Below are positions 44,552-53,460 of a DNA stretch of 64,000 nucleotides, piece after piece; the first letter of the stretch is position 1, and each line of letters opens with the position of its first letter. The notes beneath the pieces were generated by a model, which saw only the letters and a list, made by a program, of their open reading frames with translations, was not told the DNA's origin and ran no database searches. The stretch is from assembly GCF_000021965.1 (NCBI RefSeq), contig NC_011832.1, positions 1,488,001 through 1,552,000 on the forward strand, read 5' to 3'. A program made the translations under genes and the position numbers. Source of the stretch: Methanosphaerula palustris E1-9c. GTDB lineage: Archaea; Halobacteriota; Methanomicrobia; Methanomicrobiales; Methanospirillaceae.

Positions 44552-45435
44552 AATCCACTCCTGAAAAGAGCGCAGGAAAAAAACCCGGTCGCGACGACAC
44601 GAAAGGACGACGTGCCGGTTTTACGATCCATGTCGACAATGAAAAATGTACCCGGTGCGGCTCCTGTACCGAGGTCTGCCGGGGCGTTCTCGGCATGGGT
44701 AATAACGGGCCGGAGATCGTCAGCCCGTCCTGCATCCGGTGCGGCCAGTGCGTTGCCGTTTGCCCTGTGGGAGCGCTGGATCATTCGAATGCGCCCCTGG
44801 CAAACCAGGTTCCCCGGGACAAATTTCCGGTCATCGATGCCGGAACGGCAGAACAGTTCATCCGTTCCCGGCGGTCCGTTCGCAACTACCGGCAAAAAGC
44901 CGTCCCCCGGGAAAAAATCCTGGAGCTCCTCGACATTGCCCGGTTCGCCCCAACGCCGTCCAACCTGCAGGGAGTCGTCTACCGGGTCTTTGATGATCCG
45001 GATACGCTGCACAGGATTACCGCTGCGGTCATCGACTGGGCGGAAGGCGAAGGGAAGAAAGATCCCGCAGCGGTTTCGGGATATACCGCGAACTATGCCC
45101 GGCAGGTAACTCTGTATCGCGAGAACGGCGATGATGTCGTCCTGAGATCGGCCCCGTGCCTGGTTGTGGCGATGGCGGATGAAAATCTGGATTTTGGCCG
45201 GGACAACAGTTACCTCTCGCTGGCCTATGTCCAGTTGCTGGCACCGTCGCTCGGGCTGGGGACGTGCTGGGCAGGATTTTTCGAGTACTGTGCGGCAACC
45301 GGCTATGAACCGCTTCTCCGCTTATTGAACCTGCCGGAACATATGCGAGTCACCACCGGGATGATGGTCGGCTATCCGAAATATACCTACCACCGACAGG
45401 TGGACCGGAATCCGCTGCAGGTGACGTGGGAGTAG
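44548..45435 (+). CDS. ferredoxin-nitroreductase fusion protein
   Basis: The protein has 295 residues. An N-terminal 2[4Fe-4S] ferredoxin domain (about 28-80) has CTRCGSCTEVCRG and CIRCGQCVAVCPVGAL. The nitroreductase domain (about 100-295) starts FIRSRRSVRNYRQKAVPREK with the FMN phosphate-binding Arg residues, and continues ARFAPTPSNLQ and GLGTCWAGFFEYC. Electrons from the clusters would reduce FMN, which then reduces nitro, quinone or similar groups. It is the first of three paralogues here (48223, 62270). It overlaps the DUF3795 gene. Confidence 0.92.
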   Translation: MKSTPEKSAGKKPGRDDTKGRRAGFTIHVDNEKCTRCGSCTEVCRGVLGMGNNGPEIVSPSCIRCGQCVAVCPVGALDHSNAPLANQVPRDKFPVIDAGTAEQFIRSRRSVRNYRQKAVPREKILELLDIARFAPTPSNLQGVVYRVFDDPDTLHRITAAVIDWAEGEGKKDPAAVSGYTANYARQVTLYRENGDDVVLRSAPCLVVAMADENLDFGRDNSYLSLAYVQLLAPSLGLGTCWAGFFEYCAATGYEPLLRLLNLPEHMRVTTGMMVGYPKYTYHRQVDRNPLQVTWE

Positions 45436-45580
45436 GGATATGAGTTGACGGAGATCTCACGGCTGTTCGAATTTCCCAGAGAAATTCTCCTGGGCCGGGC
45501 TGTCCTCCGCGATGATCCCTGAAGGTGGATGATGAACGCCTGAGAATCCCACATTAACCATAATTGAGGAGATATTTTGT

Positions 45581-45922
45581 ATGCAGAAAAAACTGGCACA
45601 ACCTATTGAGACGTACTTTTACGCGTCGAACATTCCTGACAACGAACTGATTGTGAACTGCTTCACCGAGGACGCCATCGTCCTGGATGAAGGACACACC
45701 TACCGGGGGCATGCTGCCATCCGGAAATGGCGGGATGACGTCACCGAACAATGGACGATCACGACCGAAATTACCGGTGTCGCTGAAAAAGGCGGCGAGA
45801 CGGTCGTGACCGCCACCGTTTCCGGAAACTTCGACGGGAGCCCGGTTCCTCTTGATTTCCATTTTACTGTGGAGAACGAAAAGATCACTGCACTGCGGAT
45901 CGTTTTGGCAGGCACAGAATAA
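45581..45922 (+). CDS. SnoaL-like nuclear transport factor 2 family protein
   Basis: The protein has 113 residues, the length of a single NTF2-like cone. N-terminal helices (QPIETYFYASNIPDNELI) precede the ACFTEDAIVLDEGHTYRG-type segment (here VNCFTEDAIVLDEGHTYRG), then IRKWRDDVTEQW and beta strands to the end. Members bind or isomerise small hydrophobic compounds. GAGGAGAT nine bases before the ATG is a good ribosome site. It stands 145 bases after the nitroreductase gene and may share its transcript. Confidence 0.85.
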   Translation: MQKKLAQPIETYFYASNIPDNELIVNCFTEDAIVLDEGHTYRGHAAIRKWRDDVTEQWTITTEITGVAEKGGETVVTATVSGNFDGSPVPLDFHFTVENEKITALRIVLAGTE

Positions 45923-46007
45923 ATTGATCTTCGGGCAGACAATCACTGCCCGTTCTCTTTTGTTTCCAGTTACGCCGATCCCGACACCGCCTCCGCACGG
46001 GGCCGGC

Positions 46008-46078
46008 CGTCGACCGATCAGATACTCGGTGTCACTGCCTGCATCGTGGAGGGTGAGCGTCGCCATTGTCGTCGTCAT
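46008..46078 (-). repeat. dispersed coding-like module, copy A
   Basis: On the minus strand it reads LHDAGSDTEYLIGRRPA. The same peptide appears at 53461-53555 (LHDAGSDTEQLIGRW) and 57040-57135 (LHNAGSDTEHLIGRPA). Immediately to the right (46079-46103) is a degenerate IS5-type right terminus, so an element end interrupts the module. See the finding on this repeat. Confidence 0.55.
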
Positions 46079-46087
46079 AGTTGAAGC

Positions 46088-46103
46088 ATCTCAACAAAGC
46101 CGT
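46088..46103 (-). repeat. solo IS5-type right terminus
   Basis: ATCTCAACAAAGCCGT, preceded by TAGTTGAAGC, matches the right end of the deleted element (24901-24930) and more loosely the end at 51440-51458. No element is attached. Confidence 0.5.
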
Positions 46104-46112
46104 TTCCACAGA

Positions 46113-46715
46113 TTATCCTTCCAGCGCCAGATCAGCACCGAAGGCATACGCTTCCTGTAACAATTGCGGATCGTTTTCTACGGTGTCGGGCCCTTTCATA
46201 GAAGATGCAATCAGTAACGGTGCAACCAGAGATTCTGTCACCGGGTCAAAATTTCCCTGGAAAATGAGGTGAAGAACGCCTCGTAATGGAGTAAAGGCCT
46301 CACGATAATGTGTGTACTCGCGAGGTGCATTTTGTGTAATCAGTAATGCAACCTTTTTCGGAGATTGTATCGTTGTTCTCAACTCCCCTGTTTCGGTGAC
46401 CGAGAAATAGAGGTACAGTCGATCAATGACCAGTTTGAGATTTCCTGCAATTCCACCCATATAATTCGGTGAAGCGAGAATAATAACATCAGATTCGTTA
46501 ATGTTGTTATAGATCTCCTGCATATCGTCGTTCAGAACGCATTGTCCGGTCCGTTTGCATGTATCGCAATTTGTACAGTCATGAACTGTCAGATTATTCG
46601 TAGAGATTGTGGTTGTCGTGGCACCCTGTGCGGCTGCGCCCTCCAGTACCTGGCGCAACAGCGTTGCCGTGTTCCCATCCGGACGCGTGCTGCCCAGTAT
46701 CCCCACTACCTTCAT
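46113..46715 (-). CDS. iron-sulfur flavoprotein, NADPH-dependent FMN reductase fold
   Basis: The protein has 200 residues. The phosphate loop ILGSTRPDGNTATLL binds FMN, and the compact cluster motif CTNCDTCKRTGQC (CX2CX2CX4C) is followed by VLNDDMQEIYNNI, as in the methanogen Isf family. LASPNYMGGIAGNLKLVIDR is the second flavin-contact loop. The likely role is electron transfer in oxidative-stress defence. Its start overlaps the stop of the SnoaL-like gene upstream by four bases (ATGA). Confidence 0.9.
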   Translation of the reverse strand: MKVVGILGSTRPDGNTATLLRQVLEGAAAQGATTTTISTNNLTVHDCTNCDTCKRTGQCVLNDDMQEIYNNINESDVIILASPNYMGGIAGNLKLVIDRLYLYFSVTETGELRTTIQSPKKVALLITQNAPREYTHYREAFTPLRGVLHLIFQGNFDPVTESLVAPLLIASSMKGPDTVENDPQLLQEAYAFGADLALEG

Positions 46716-47143
46716 GATGATGCACCCCCGTCCGGTCGGAAGGCTTCCTGTGCGCGAATCGGATCACAGTATTCGCGATAGAAAACAATCCGTCCGTCGT
46801 CACGAACCTTTACCACGCCGATATAATCCTGGTCGTACACTTTTTGTGTCGACCTGATCAAAAACGTCATGGAGATCTCAAATATCCCGACCCGTGGATC
46901 GGAAGACAGATAAGTTACCAGAGGTCCTTCCCCACGCAGTTCAAACGCCGGTGCGACATTTTTGTAATACTCGTAAATGGCACGCTTCCCTTCCAGCCGC
47001 CGGCGAAATTTATCCTGATTGTAAGGGAATTCCACGACGGCATCTTCGGCCCAGATATCCATCCAGGAATCGATGGACGCGCCTTTTACAAGGGAGAGAT
47101 AATGTTGTGCAGCATTTGTCACGAAAGATTGGTTGTTAATCAT
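46712..47143 (-). CDS. SnoaL-like protein
   Basis: The protein has about 143 residues from the ATG at 47143. The NTF2-like fold shows FVTNAAQHYLSLVKGASIDS, DIWAEDAVVEFPYNQDK and strands ending IVFYREYCDPI, typical of limonene-epoxide-hydrolase/SnoaL relatives. Its stop overlaps the flavoprotein start, so the pair form an operon. It is divergent from an HxlR gene at 47263, whose product is the likely regulator. The frame continues upstream to 47227 without family resemblance. Confidence 0.85.
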   Translation of the reverse strand: MINNQSFVTNAAQHYLSLVKGASIDSWMDIWAEDAVVEFPYNQDKFRRRLEGKRAIYEYYKNVAPAFELRGEGPLVTYLSSDPRVGIFEISMTFLIRSTQKVYDQDYIGVVKVRDDGRIVFYREYCDPIRAQEAFRPDGGASS

Positions 47144-47262
47144 AGGAGACACCACTTTTTTCCAGTACCTGAATTTTTTATGTGGATTGGAATAGGAAGA
47201 TAAATTAGTTAAAGTAAAGACGAACATTATGGTTAGATACTCACTGAAAGGAGAGTGATCAC

Positions 47263-47592
47263 ATGAAAGACGGGCCTATCGATCCATTAGTCTGCCCCAT
47301 ATCATATACCACCTCTATTGTCGGAGGGAAATGGCAATGGGTGATACTCTGGCTGATATATTCCGAAAAAATACAACGATACGGACAGTTGAAGAAACGG
47401 CTGCCGACGATTTCGGATAAAGTATTAAGCCAGCAGTTACGCACCCTTGAACATGAGGGTTTAATCCATCGCCAAGAATATCCGGAAATACCGCCCAGAG
47501 TAGAATATTCCTTGACGGAAAAAGGGAAAAGCCTGCATCCTATCCTGGAACTTATGGCTGCATGGGGATCGCAGCATATACCCCGGGGTTGA
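47263..47592 (+). CDS. HxlR-family transcriptional regulator
   Basis: The 109-residue protein is a minimal HxlR: LVCPISYTTSIVGGKWQWVI, ISDKVLSQQLRTLEHEGLI and YPEIPPRVEYSLTEKGKSLH. A Cys at position 11 precedes helix 1, as in redox-sensing relatives. AAAGGAGAGTGATCAC before the ATG is a strong ribosome site. It is divergent from the SnoaL-flavoprotein operon across 119 bases that should contain both promoters, the normal layout for an HxlR activator or repressor. Confidence 0.92.
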   Translation: MKDGPIDPLVCPISYTTSIVGGKWQWVILWLIYSEKIQRYGQLKKRLPTISDKVLSQQLRTLEHEGLIHRQEYPEIPPRVEYSLTEKGKSLHPILELMAAWGSQHIPRG

Positions 47593-47750
47593 TGAAACGG
47601 GATCTTTTTTTACCTTCTCCAGAAGAATGGGGAGTGAGAAAAAAGGATGATGGGGCATTACCATGTGCTATCGAAGAGGGAAACGTCGTACTTGTTCCCG
47701 ATGATAATTTAAAAAATTACGACAACGCATCAGAACTTCTTACTCTGTAA
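47592..47750 (+). CDS. short ORF coupled to the HxlR gene
   Basis: The ATG overlaps the HxlR stop (TGATG). The 52-residue product is mostly polar (RDLFLPSPEEWGVRKKDDG, then EEGNVVLVPDDNLKNYD). No family is recognised. It overlaps the 3' end of the convergent HxlR gene by 11 bases. It could be chance. Confidence 0.3.
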   Translation: MKRDLFLPSPEEWGVRKKDDGALPCAIEEGNVVLVPDDNLKNYDNASELLTL

Positions 47751-48117
47751 CGTCCTCGCAAAAAGTGTCCGCACACTTCTGACTCCAGCTTCCATTCTTC
47801 CTCTTCTGATACTCGTTCCCCCATTCGTGTAACGCCATCAGAACAGGAAAGACTGAGCGACCGTCATCAGTGATACGGTAATCGACCCGTGGCGGGACCT
47901 CGGGATAGGCCGTCCGCTCGAGCATCCCGTCGGCCACAAGCTCGCGGAGCTGTTTCGTCAGCATCATCTGGGTGATCCCGGGAATTTTCCGCTGGATCTC
48001 AGAGAACCGTACTGGTCCGTCCCTGAGGAACCAGAGGATAATGGGCTTCCACTTTCCGCCGATAACGGAGAGCGAAATCTGGATCGGGCACTTCCCTGTT
48101 GGAGGAGATCTCTGCAT
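47740..48117 (-). CDS. HxlR-family transcriptional regulator
   Basis: The protein has about 125 residues from the ATG at 48117. Its HxlR motifs are KCPIQISLSVIGGKWKPIIL, ITQMMLTKQLRELVADGML and YPEVPPRVDYRITDDGRSVF. The Cys before helix 1 is conserved. It lacks a ribosome site, and a TATA-like TATATA and a palindrome lie immediately upstream, suggesting a nearly leaderless, self-regulated gene. It is divergent from the nitroreductase gene at 48223. A fragment of its 3' end is repeated at 49900-49935. Confidence 0.9.
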   Translation of the reverse strand: MQRSPPTGKCPIQISLSVIGGKWKPIILWFLRDGPVRFSEIQRKIPGITQMMLTKQLRELVADGMLERTAYPEVPPRVDYRITDDGRSVFPVLMALHEWGNEYQKRKNGSWSQKCADTFCEDVTE

Positions 48118-48123
48118 GATCAT

Positions 48124-48143
48124 TAGTATCATCAATGATAGTA
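48124..48143. promoter_or_regulatory. palindrome in the HxlR-nitroreductase divergent promoter
   Basis: TAGTATCAT-CA-ATGATAGTA has nine-base arms with one mismatch. It overlaps or abuts the HxlR start codons and sits beside TATATAAG (48143-48150), so it is a good operator candidate for this regulator. A second related sequence, ACTACTCATT, lies nearby. Confidence 0.55.
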
Positions 48144-48222
48144 TATAAGAATGTATAGACTACTCATTTTTTAATACTAAAGGACGCATGATCCCTTGCA
48201 CCAACGACATGAGGCACAAAGG

Positions 48223-49050
48223 ATGGAAACACCAGTACTGATCGATAACGATCGCTGCACGGGCTGCGGGATCTGCAGCCGCGTATGTATCTTCTCTGTT
48301 CTCTCTCAGGACAACAACGGCACCGTTCCCCGGATTAATCCGGAACAACATGGACGGTGCGTACGATGTGGCCAGTGTGAAACATTCTGCCCTTCATCAG
48401 CAATTTCGGTGAAGTACCCGGCTGCGTGGCCAACACCGGATCAGCCAGCTCCCGGGTCCGTAACCCCGACACAGATCCGGGAGCTCGTACAGGGTAGAAG
48501 AACCGAGCGGCAGTTCCGGCGCCAGCCAGTCCCCAGGGAGACGATCGAATCGATGCTTGATATCGTCAGGTATGCACCGAGTGCAGTCAACCTCCAGCCA
48601 GTACACTGGCAGATCATCGAAAAAGAGGAGTCACGGAGAGCGCTTACTGCCGGGGTGGTCCGGTGGCTTGATGAGGCTTCCCGGAACGGCTGGTATCGCG
48701 AACTGGATGCCTGGCTTCCCGAACTGATCCGGCAATGGAACGAGGGGACCGATCTGATCACCCACGGCGCCCCGTGCATCATCATAGCCCATACTCCCCG
48801 GACATCCCCTGCGTTTTACACGGACGCTGTGATTGCACTCAGTTATCTCGATATCGTCGCCCCGGTTTTTGGTATCGGCACCTGCTGGGCAGGGCTAGTT
48901 CGCAAGGCCTGCGAAAACTCACCCGAAGTTCAGAAACTCACCGGCATCCCGGAAGATCATATGGTACAGCATGCGATGCTGGCCGGCTATCCCGCCCTGC
49001 AGCACCACCAGATACCGCGACGGCAGCCGGCCCGGATCGGCTGGACATAA
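48223..49050 (+). CDS. ferredoxin-nitroreductase fusion protein
   Basis: The protein has about 275 residues from the ATG at 48223. Ferredoxin motifs CTGCGICSRVCIF and CVRCGQCETFCPSSAI lead into a nitroreductase domain with GRRTERQFRRQPVPRE, YAPSAVNLQPV, HGAPCIIIAH and FGIGTCWAGLVRKAC. It is a paralogue of the proteins at 44548 and 62270. Its divergent neighbour is an HxlR regulator, and the next gene is a hydrolase 48 bases downstream on the same strand. A start at 48196 would add nine residues. Confidence 0.92.
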   Translation: METPVLIDNDRCTGCGICSRVCIFSVLSQDNNGTVPRINPEQHGRCVRCGQCETFCPSSAISVKYPAAWPTPDQPAPGSVTPTQIRELVQGRRTERQFRRQPVPRETIESMLDIVRYAPSAVNLQPVHWQIIEKEESRRALTAGVVRWLDEASRNGWYRELDAWLPELIRQWNEGTDLITHGAPCIIIAHTPRTSPAFYTDAVIALSYLDIVAPVFGIGTCWAGLVRKACENSPEVQKLTGIPEDHMVQHAMLAGYPALQHHQIPRRQPARIGWT

Positions 49051-49098
49051 AAAAGGGTGTGGCGTTATCTCGGAAAAAAACAAGGGGAAGTAATTACT

Positions 49099-49809
49099 AT
49101 GGCTAGACTCACCATCGAAGAGATTTTTGTCCCGGGTACGACGTGCCGGATCCCCGGGATCCTCATACGTCCCGCAGAGCCCACCGGAGCGGCAGTGATC
49201 GTGCACGGCTATGGGGGAAATAAAGAGGAGCAGTTGGGATTAGGGTTCCGGGTGGCAAACGCGGGTCTTGCCGCCTGTGTCATCGATCTCCGCGGTCATG
49301 GCAGCCATCCCCTGCCATTGGATGCAGGGATGAGGGACGATACGGAAGAGGTGATCCGATACCTTCGCTCCTTCGGGAAGGTCGTCGCAATCGGCCATTC
49401 CGTAGGTGGCCGCCTTGCACTTTTAAGCAGTGCCGATTACCATATTGCGCTCTCGCCACCTTTGCGCGAGACATTTGATGAGGAGACCCGGGAACGGCTC
49501 AAACTCGTGCGCAGCTACCGGGTGCGCCCTCATGATACTGCCGCCCTCTTTGAGGTCCTCAGGCAGCTTCCGATCCGGGACCCTGTACACTATGCGGGAA
49601 AAAACTCTCTCATACTGTATGGCGAACGGGATATGCCCGAGATCATCGCAGACTGCAGCGCCCTTGCCCGTGCCGGCGGGCCGGTTTTCTGTATTCCCGG
49701 CGCATTCCATAACGATATCTATCTCGCAGAAGAGGCAATGACAACAATCAGCGACCGGATCCGAGAATGGTTCCCCGGTAAAGATACAACAACTCCCGAC
49801 AGGTCCTAA
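49099..49809 (+). CDS. alpha/beta hydrolase
   Basis: The protein has about 236 residues. The oxyanion strand AVIVHGYGGNKEEQ, the nucleophile elbow GHSVGG, an acidic residue in LILYGERDMP and the His in PGAFHNDIYL give a complete catalytic triad. Length and order suit small serine hydrolases or peptidases of the S9 type. GGGGAAG lies 11 bases before the ATG at 49099. It is probably co-transcribed with the nitroreductase upstream. Substrate unknown. Confidence 0.87.
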   Translation: MARLTIEEIFVPGTTCRIPGILIRPAEPTGAAVIVHGYGGNKEEQLGLGFRVANAGLAACVIDLRGHGSHPLPLDAGMRDDTEEVIRYLRSFGKVVAIGHSVGGRLALLSSADYHIALSPPLRETFDEETRERLKLVRSYRVRPHDTAALFEVLRQLPIRDPVHYAGKNSLILYGERDMPEIIADCSALARAGGPVFCIPGAFHNDIYLAEEAMTTISDRIREWFPGKDTTTPDRS

Positions 49810-49869
49810 TGAAGACCGGCGAACCCTGGTGCCCGGGCAAAAACCGTTATGGGATAGTGTTTTGAAGGT

Positions 49870-50461
49870 TTAATCCTGCTTTTTTCCCACACAATCCCGA
49901 GACGTGTCCGCACACTTCTGGCTCCAGCTCCCATTTCGCAGAGACCTCGGCGGGGCGTGTGACCCGTTCAGGAGATCATGTCGAGTGGCGGTTCTGCTAA
50001 AACCGGGCAGGACCGGGTGGAGGTGCCTGGGGGGTGTCTCACTCCGTCCACTTAGATTGTGTGATCTGGTGGAGATGTTCAACGGCGATGAAGCCGGCCG
50101 GCACGATCATGCGACGTCTGCCAGGGTGACGGCCCTGGTGAGAGAACGCTCCTGCGTGATCGAGATGACGGGCGGGCCGGCAGGTGAGTGACCGTCTGAG
50201 TGTGGCCGAGGGAGGGCAGATACCCGAAGATCGTCATCGCCGGCCAGGTAGCTGAAGTCACTGGACAGACCACGAAGCATGTCAGGGATAAAGGGTTTGA
50301 TGATCGGTAATACTTGGTCAGATCCTGCTCTTCATCAGAGAACATGGGCTGATCTCACGGAAAGCGATCGATGACCTCCTCCTGGATAAACTCCCGGAGA
50401 TCCTGAATCTCCAACAGAAATGGGATAAAATTCACAATCTATTGCATAAATTATCAAAAGA
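49870..50461. other. remnant region: HxlR tail and AlbA_2-type helicase tail
   Basis: Positions 49900-49935 repeat about 30 bases of the 3' end of the HxlR gene at 47740 (minus strand, NGSWSQKCADT). From 50310 to the IS boundary at 50461 the plus strand reads ILGQILLFIREHGLISRKAI then DDLLLDKLPEILNLQQKWDK, like the C-terminal winged helix of Schlafen/AlbA_2 ATP-binding proteins. That gene was cut by the IS5-type insertion or lost its 5' part. No intact gene is present. Confidence 0.5.
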
Positions 50462-51458
50462 TTGGCTCTGTTGAAACCCTAAGTTACCGGTAGAGCTAAG
50501 AACAAGTTGCTCCCTGTAAAAGTTATGGCAAACCGAAACAAGGAGCACCATTTCTTCTCAGATCAGAAGTATATTTGTTTTCTGACATCGTGCCAGAATG
50601 CAGTTAGGCTGACCGGGATCCCAGAGTACTCCTCACGCTATTCGAGGAGGGATTTCACTCAGCGCCAATTACTCACGTTACTTTTATTCAAAGAATATCT
50701 CGGAGCTCACTATCGTGATTTCGTACAACTTGTTGAGATCATGGACATTATCTAGGAACAATTGCAACTCGATGATATCCCCCATTACTCCACACTCTGT
50801 AAATTTTCAAAACGAGTTCCTTCAACCGTCTTAAACCAGTTATTTCGAAAAGCGTGTTCATTCATGAGGGAATGGAAAAACGTCACGTCGATAGTTGCAA
50901 TTGATTCATCCGGTTTCACGCCGGATTCTGCCAGTACCTATTACTCAGCCAGAACCGGGAAGACTCGTCATGACTATCTCAAAACGACAATCTCCGTAGA
51001 TACGGATCATATCTCCCTGCTAGCATTTCACGTCACAAAGAGTCGACGCCACGATTCACAAATCGCACCTATCGTACTTCGTGCATCGAATCGAGTGAAA
51101 AAAATCAAGGTGTTATGTCATGGATAAGGGCTACGATTCTGAACGAATTCATCTGTTGATCCATGAGGATTTGAGAGCTCAATCCATGATTCCTATCCGT
51201 GACTGGCATGCATCTTTTATTTCTGGAAAATATCTACAGATCATGGACAGGCATTTCGAAACGAAAATCTACAGACGTAGGAATATAGCCGAAACGTTTT
51301 TTTCGATTTTGAAAAGGCTATTCGGGGAAACTATCTACTCTCGATCTCATCAACAGCAAGTGAAAGAAATCAAATTGAAATGTATCAATTTCTCCATCGA
51401 TCGTTTCATTAAAAAACAAAGGGTATTCAATGTGTTTTGAGGATTTCAACAGAGCCAA
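50462..51458 (+). mobile_element. full-length IS5-type insertion sequence with decayed transposase
   Basis: The element is 997 bp. The left end TTGGCTCTGTTGAAACCCT and right end AGGATTTCAACAGAGCCAA form imperfect inverted repeats of 19 bases (one mismatch in the inner part). The left terminus also occurs alone at 28846. A clear target duplication was not identified. It carries one transposase gene, damaged by a stop and a frameshift. Confidence 0.8.
50525..51440 (+). pseudogene. IS5-family DDE transposase with in-frame stop and frameshift
   Basis: The ATG at 50525 begins MANRNKEHHFFSDQKYICF. A TAG at 50753-50755 interrupts the frame, which continues past it (EQLQLDDIPHYSTLCKFSK). The first catalytic Asp is in IVAIDSSGF. 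A one-base shift near 51118 moves the reading to MDKGYDSERIH, with the second Asp, and then YRRRNIAETFFSILKRLFGE with the catalytic Glu. All three residues survive, so the damage is recent. Identification as IS5 family, ISH1-like group, is from motif recall. Confidence 0.82.
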
Positions 51459-51555
51459 AATTCGTAATACTATTCCTCATTTTTGAAACTACGGGGAAAT
51501 GTTTAATTATTGCCAGAGCATACGAGGGGTGAAAATTAACAGAGAGATGGGACAG

Positions 51556-51921
51556 ATGAAATACGTTGACGGATTCGTACTCGTTGTACCGGATGAGAAG
51601 CTTGCTGATTACCGCAAGATGGCGAAGACCGGGGAGAAACTCTGGAAAAAGTATGGCGCCCTTGAATATTTCGAGTGCGTGGGCGATGACCTCGCGTCGG
51701 AGTGGACAAAGTCGACCTTCCCAAAGATGGCAAAGGCAAAAGAGGGTGAGACGGTAGTCTTCTCATTCATTGTCTATAAATCGAAGGCCGACCGTGACAA
51801 GATAAATGCAAAGGTCATGCAGGATCCGGCGATGAATGACCCGGCCATGAAGGACAAGCCAATGCCGTTCGACATGAAACGCATGGCATATGGCGGGTTT
51901 CAGGTCATCGTCGGGGAATAA
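51556..51921 (+). CDS. DUF1428 family protein
   Basis: The protein has 121 residues and starts MKYVDGFVLVVPDEKLADYR, the usual start of YbaA/DUF1428 proteins. It then has WKKYGALEYFECVGDD and ends FDMKRMAYGGFQVIV, the conserved C-terminal strand. These are small ferredoxin-like-fold cytoplasmic proteins of unknown role. An upstream ATG at 51547 adds three residues. It survives within a region otherwise full of debris, just after the IS5-type element. Confidence 0.87.
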   Translation: MKYVDGFVLVVPDEKLADYRKMAKTGEKLWKKYGALEYFECVGDDLASEWTKSTFPKMAKAKEGETVVFSFIVYKSKADRDKINAKVMQDPAMNDPAMKDKPMPFDMKRMAYGGFQVIVGE

Positions 51922-52002
51922 GGGTCCGGGCATTCCTCTTGCGAGGCCAGGCACGGGCCGGGTCGGACGCGGAGTCAGCCGGAAAAATCAGGAGCAAAAA
52001 TC

Positions 52003-52551
52003 ATGGAGAGAATCGTTCTTTCCCTCATGTTCCGGGATAATGCAGAAGAGGCAGTGAAGTTCTATCTGTCCCTGTTTTCCCCGATATTCGGGAATTCGAA
52101 GATTGAATGGATCACGTACTACGGCGAAGAGGAACTCGAAGCCCTGCGTGCCGTTCCGCAAATGAGCGAAGAGATCATGCCCGGGCCGGCCGCGAGCGTA
52201 AAGACCGTCCGCTTCCGGCTCGCCGGGCAGGAAATTCTGGCGGTGAACGGGGGTGGGTTCTTCGGGAAATTCACCGAGAGCGCGTCACTGTACGTGAGCT
52301 GCGAGACCCAGGAACAGATCGACTTGCTCTGGACGGCGCTCTCCCGGGAGGGGACCGAACAACCCTGCGGCTGGGTGAAAGACCGATTCGGCGTTTCGTG
52401 GCAGATCGCGCCGTCCGTTATCGGGGAGATCATGGAAGGCCCCGACCAGAAGAAAGCCCAGCGGGTCATGCTGGCACTTTACCGCATGAAAAAAATCGAC
52501 CTTGAGGAGATCCTGCGGGCAGCTGCCGAACCCCGGCCTGCCGGTTCGTGA
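52003..52551 (+). CDS. VOC-superfamily PhnB-like protein
   Basis: The protein has 182 residues. It begins IVLSLMFRDNAEEAVKFYLS, the start of PhnB/3-demethylubiquinone-type VOC domains. It continues with VRFRLAGQEILAVNGGG and CGWVKDRFGVSWQIAPSVIG, the typical C-terminal signature of the family. No enzymatic activity can be assigned. CAGGAGC before the ATG is a good ribosome site. It is 81 bases after the DUF1428 gene, so they may be co-transcribed. Confidence 0.88.
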   Translation: MERIVLSLMFRDNAEEAVKFYLSLFSPIFGNSKIEWITYYGEEELEALRAVPQMSEEIMPGPAASVKTVRFRLAGQEILAVNGGGFFGKFTESASLYVSCETQEQIDLLWTALSREGTEQPCGWVKDRFGVSWQIAPSVIGEIMEGPDQKKAQRVMLALYRMKKIDLEEILRAAAEPRPAGS

Positions 52552-52870
52552 AGCCCGGGAAAGAATCTTCCGGGTTTTCGTACACTAAAAAACGATATCC
52601 TAGTTCTTTCGGCTCGGCATCTGGTTTCCGGAGGCGAAAAAACCCAATGAACGGGTTTCTTGAATTCGGCTGGAGATCATTTTATACATGATTTTCGGAG
52701 AAAAACAGCGACGAGCATTCCGCGGGAGCGGTATGTGAGGAGCGAGCCTGAGCAGCCGCTTGCGCCGGAGCCTGCGACAAGCCAGGGGAGTCATCCTGCC
52801 AACAGGAAACAACGTGAAGCAGCGAGGTGATGTGAAACGAGCCGCAGCATCAGCGAGTATGTTTTGTATC

Positions 52871-53186
52871 AGTTTGCGGCACGTTTGCATCAGACTGATG
52901 CAAACAATCTGAGCCTGTGCCGGGTCAGAATTTTAAATCAGGGCGCATTCCTCCACCCCCTCATTTTGTTTGCAGCAGATCACGGGATCGCACACACACG
53001 CAATCGTCACCCTCTGCGATCGGGTGCGTGTGTGTGTTCTCCAGATCTGCTGCAAACAATGATCTATCATCCTGTACGCAGGATGATTCAGTAGCCGTTC
53101 CGGAGATCGGCGCCTTCCCTGCGTTTTTGTTCTTTGCAATATCTGCTGCAAACGTGATGCAAACGTGCTGCAAATGATGCAAACCA
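52871..53186. repeat. cluster of TGCAAAC/GTTTGCA repeats with palindromes
   Basis: At least seven copies of GCAAAC or its complement lie in about 315 bases, with one further variant (GCAAAT) inside the last group. A perfect 23-bp palindrome is at 52883-52905 (11-base arms GTTTGCATCAG around one A). An imperfect long inverted repeat at about 52968-53055 has arms starting TTTGCAGCAGATC. Three spaced copies cluster at 53147-53186. It could be an iteron-like origin or a protein-binding array; see findings. Confidence 0.6.
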
Positions 53187-53460
53187 TTTTTCACCTGGCT
53201 CTGGGTCCTGGTCAACCCGTAACGTCGAGCGCCGGCATGTGCTGATGCATGGGTGGAGAAGACCGACAACCACCCGGCCTTTCGTGCCGATGCAGGGCTG
53301 TTCCAGGATCTGGTCAGCGCCCGGTTCGGCGATGTGACGATCCCGGCCCTCCCCATCCTCAACAGGACCGGCAGGATGAGCTGACGACCCGTGATCGGGG
53401 AGCGCCAGGGATCCTGAAGAGGCTGAAGGAGAAGAAGATCTGAACGGAACGAGGCCGGCC

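Noticed and set aside
50753-50755. TAG read as pyrrolysine
   Set aside because: A frameshift downstream and a TAA in another transposase copy point to decay.
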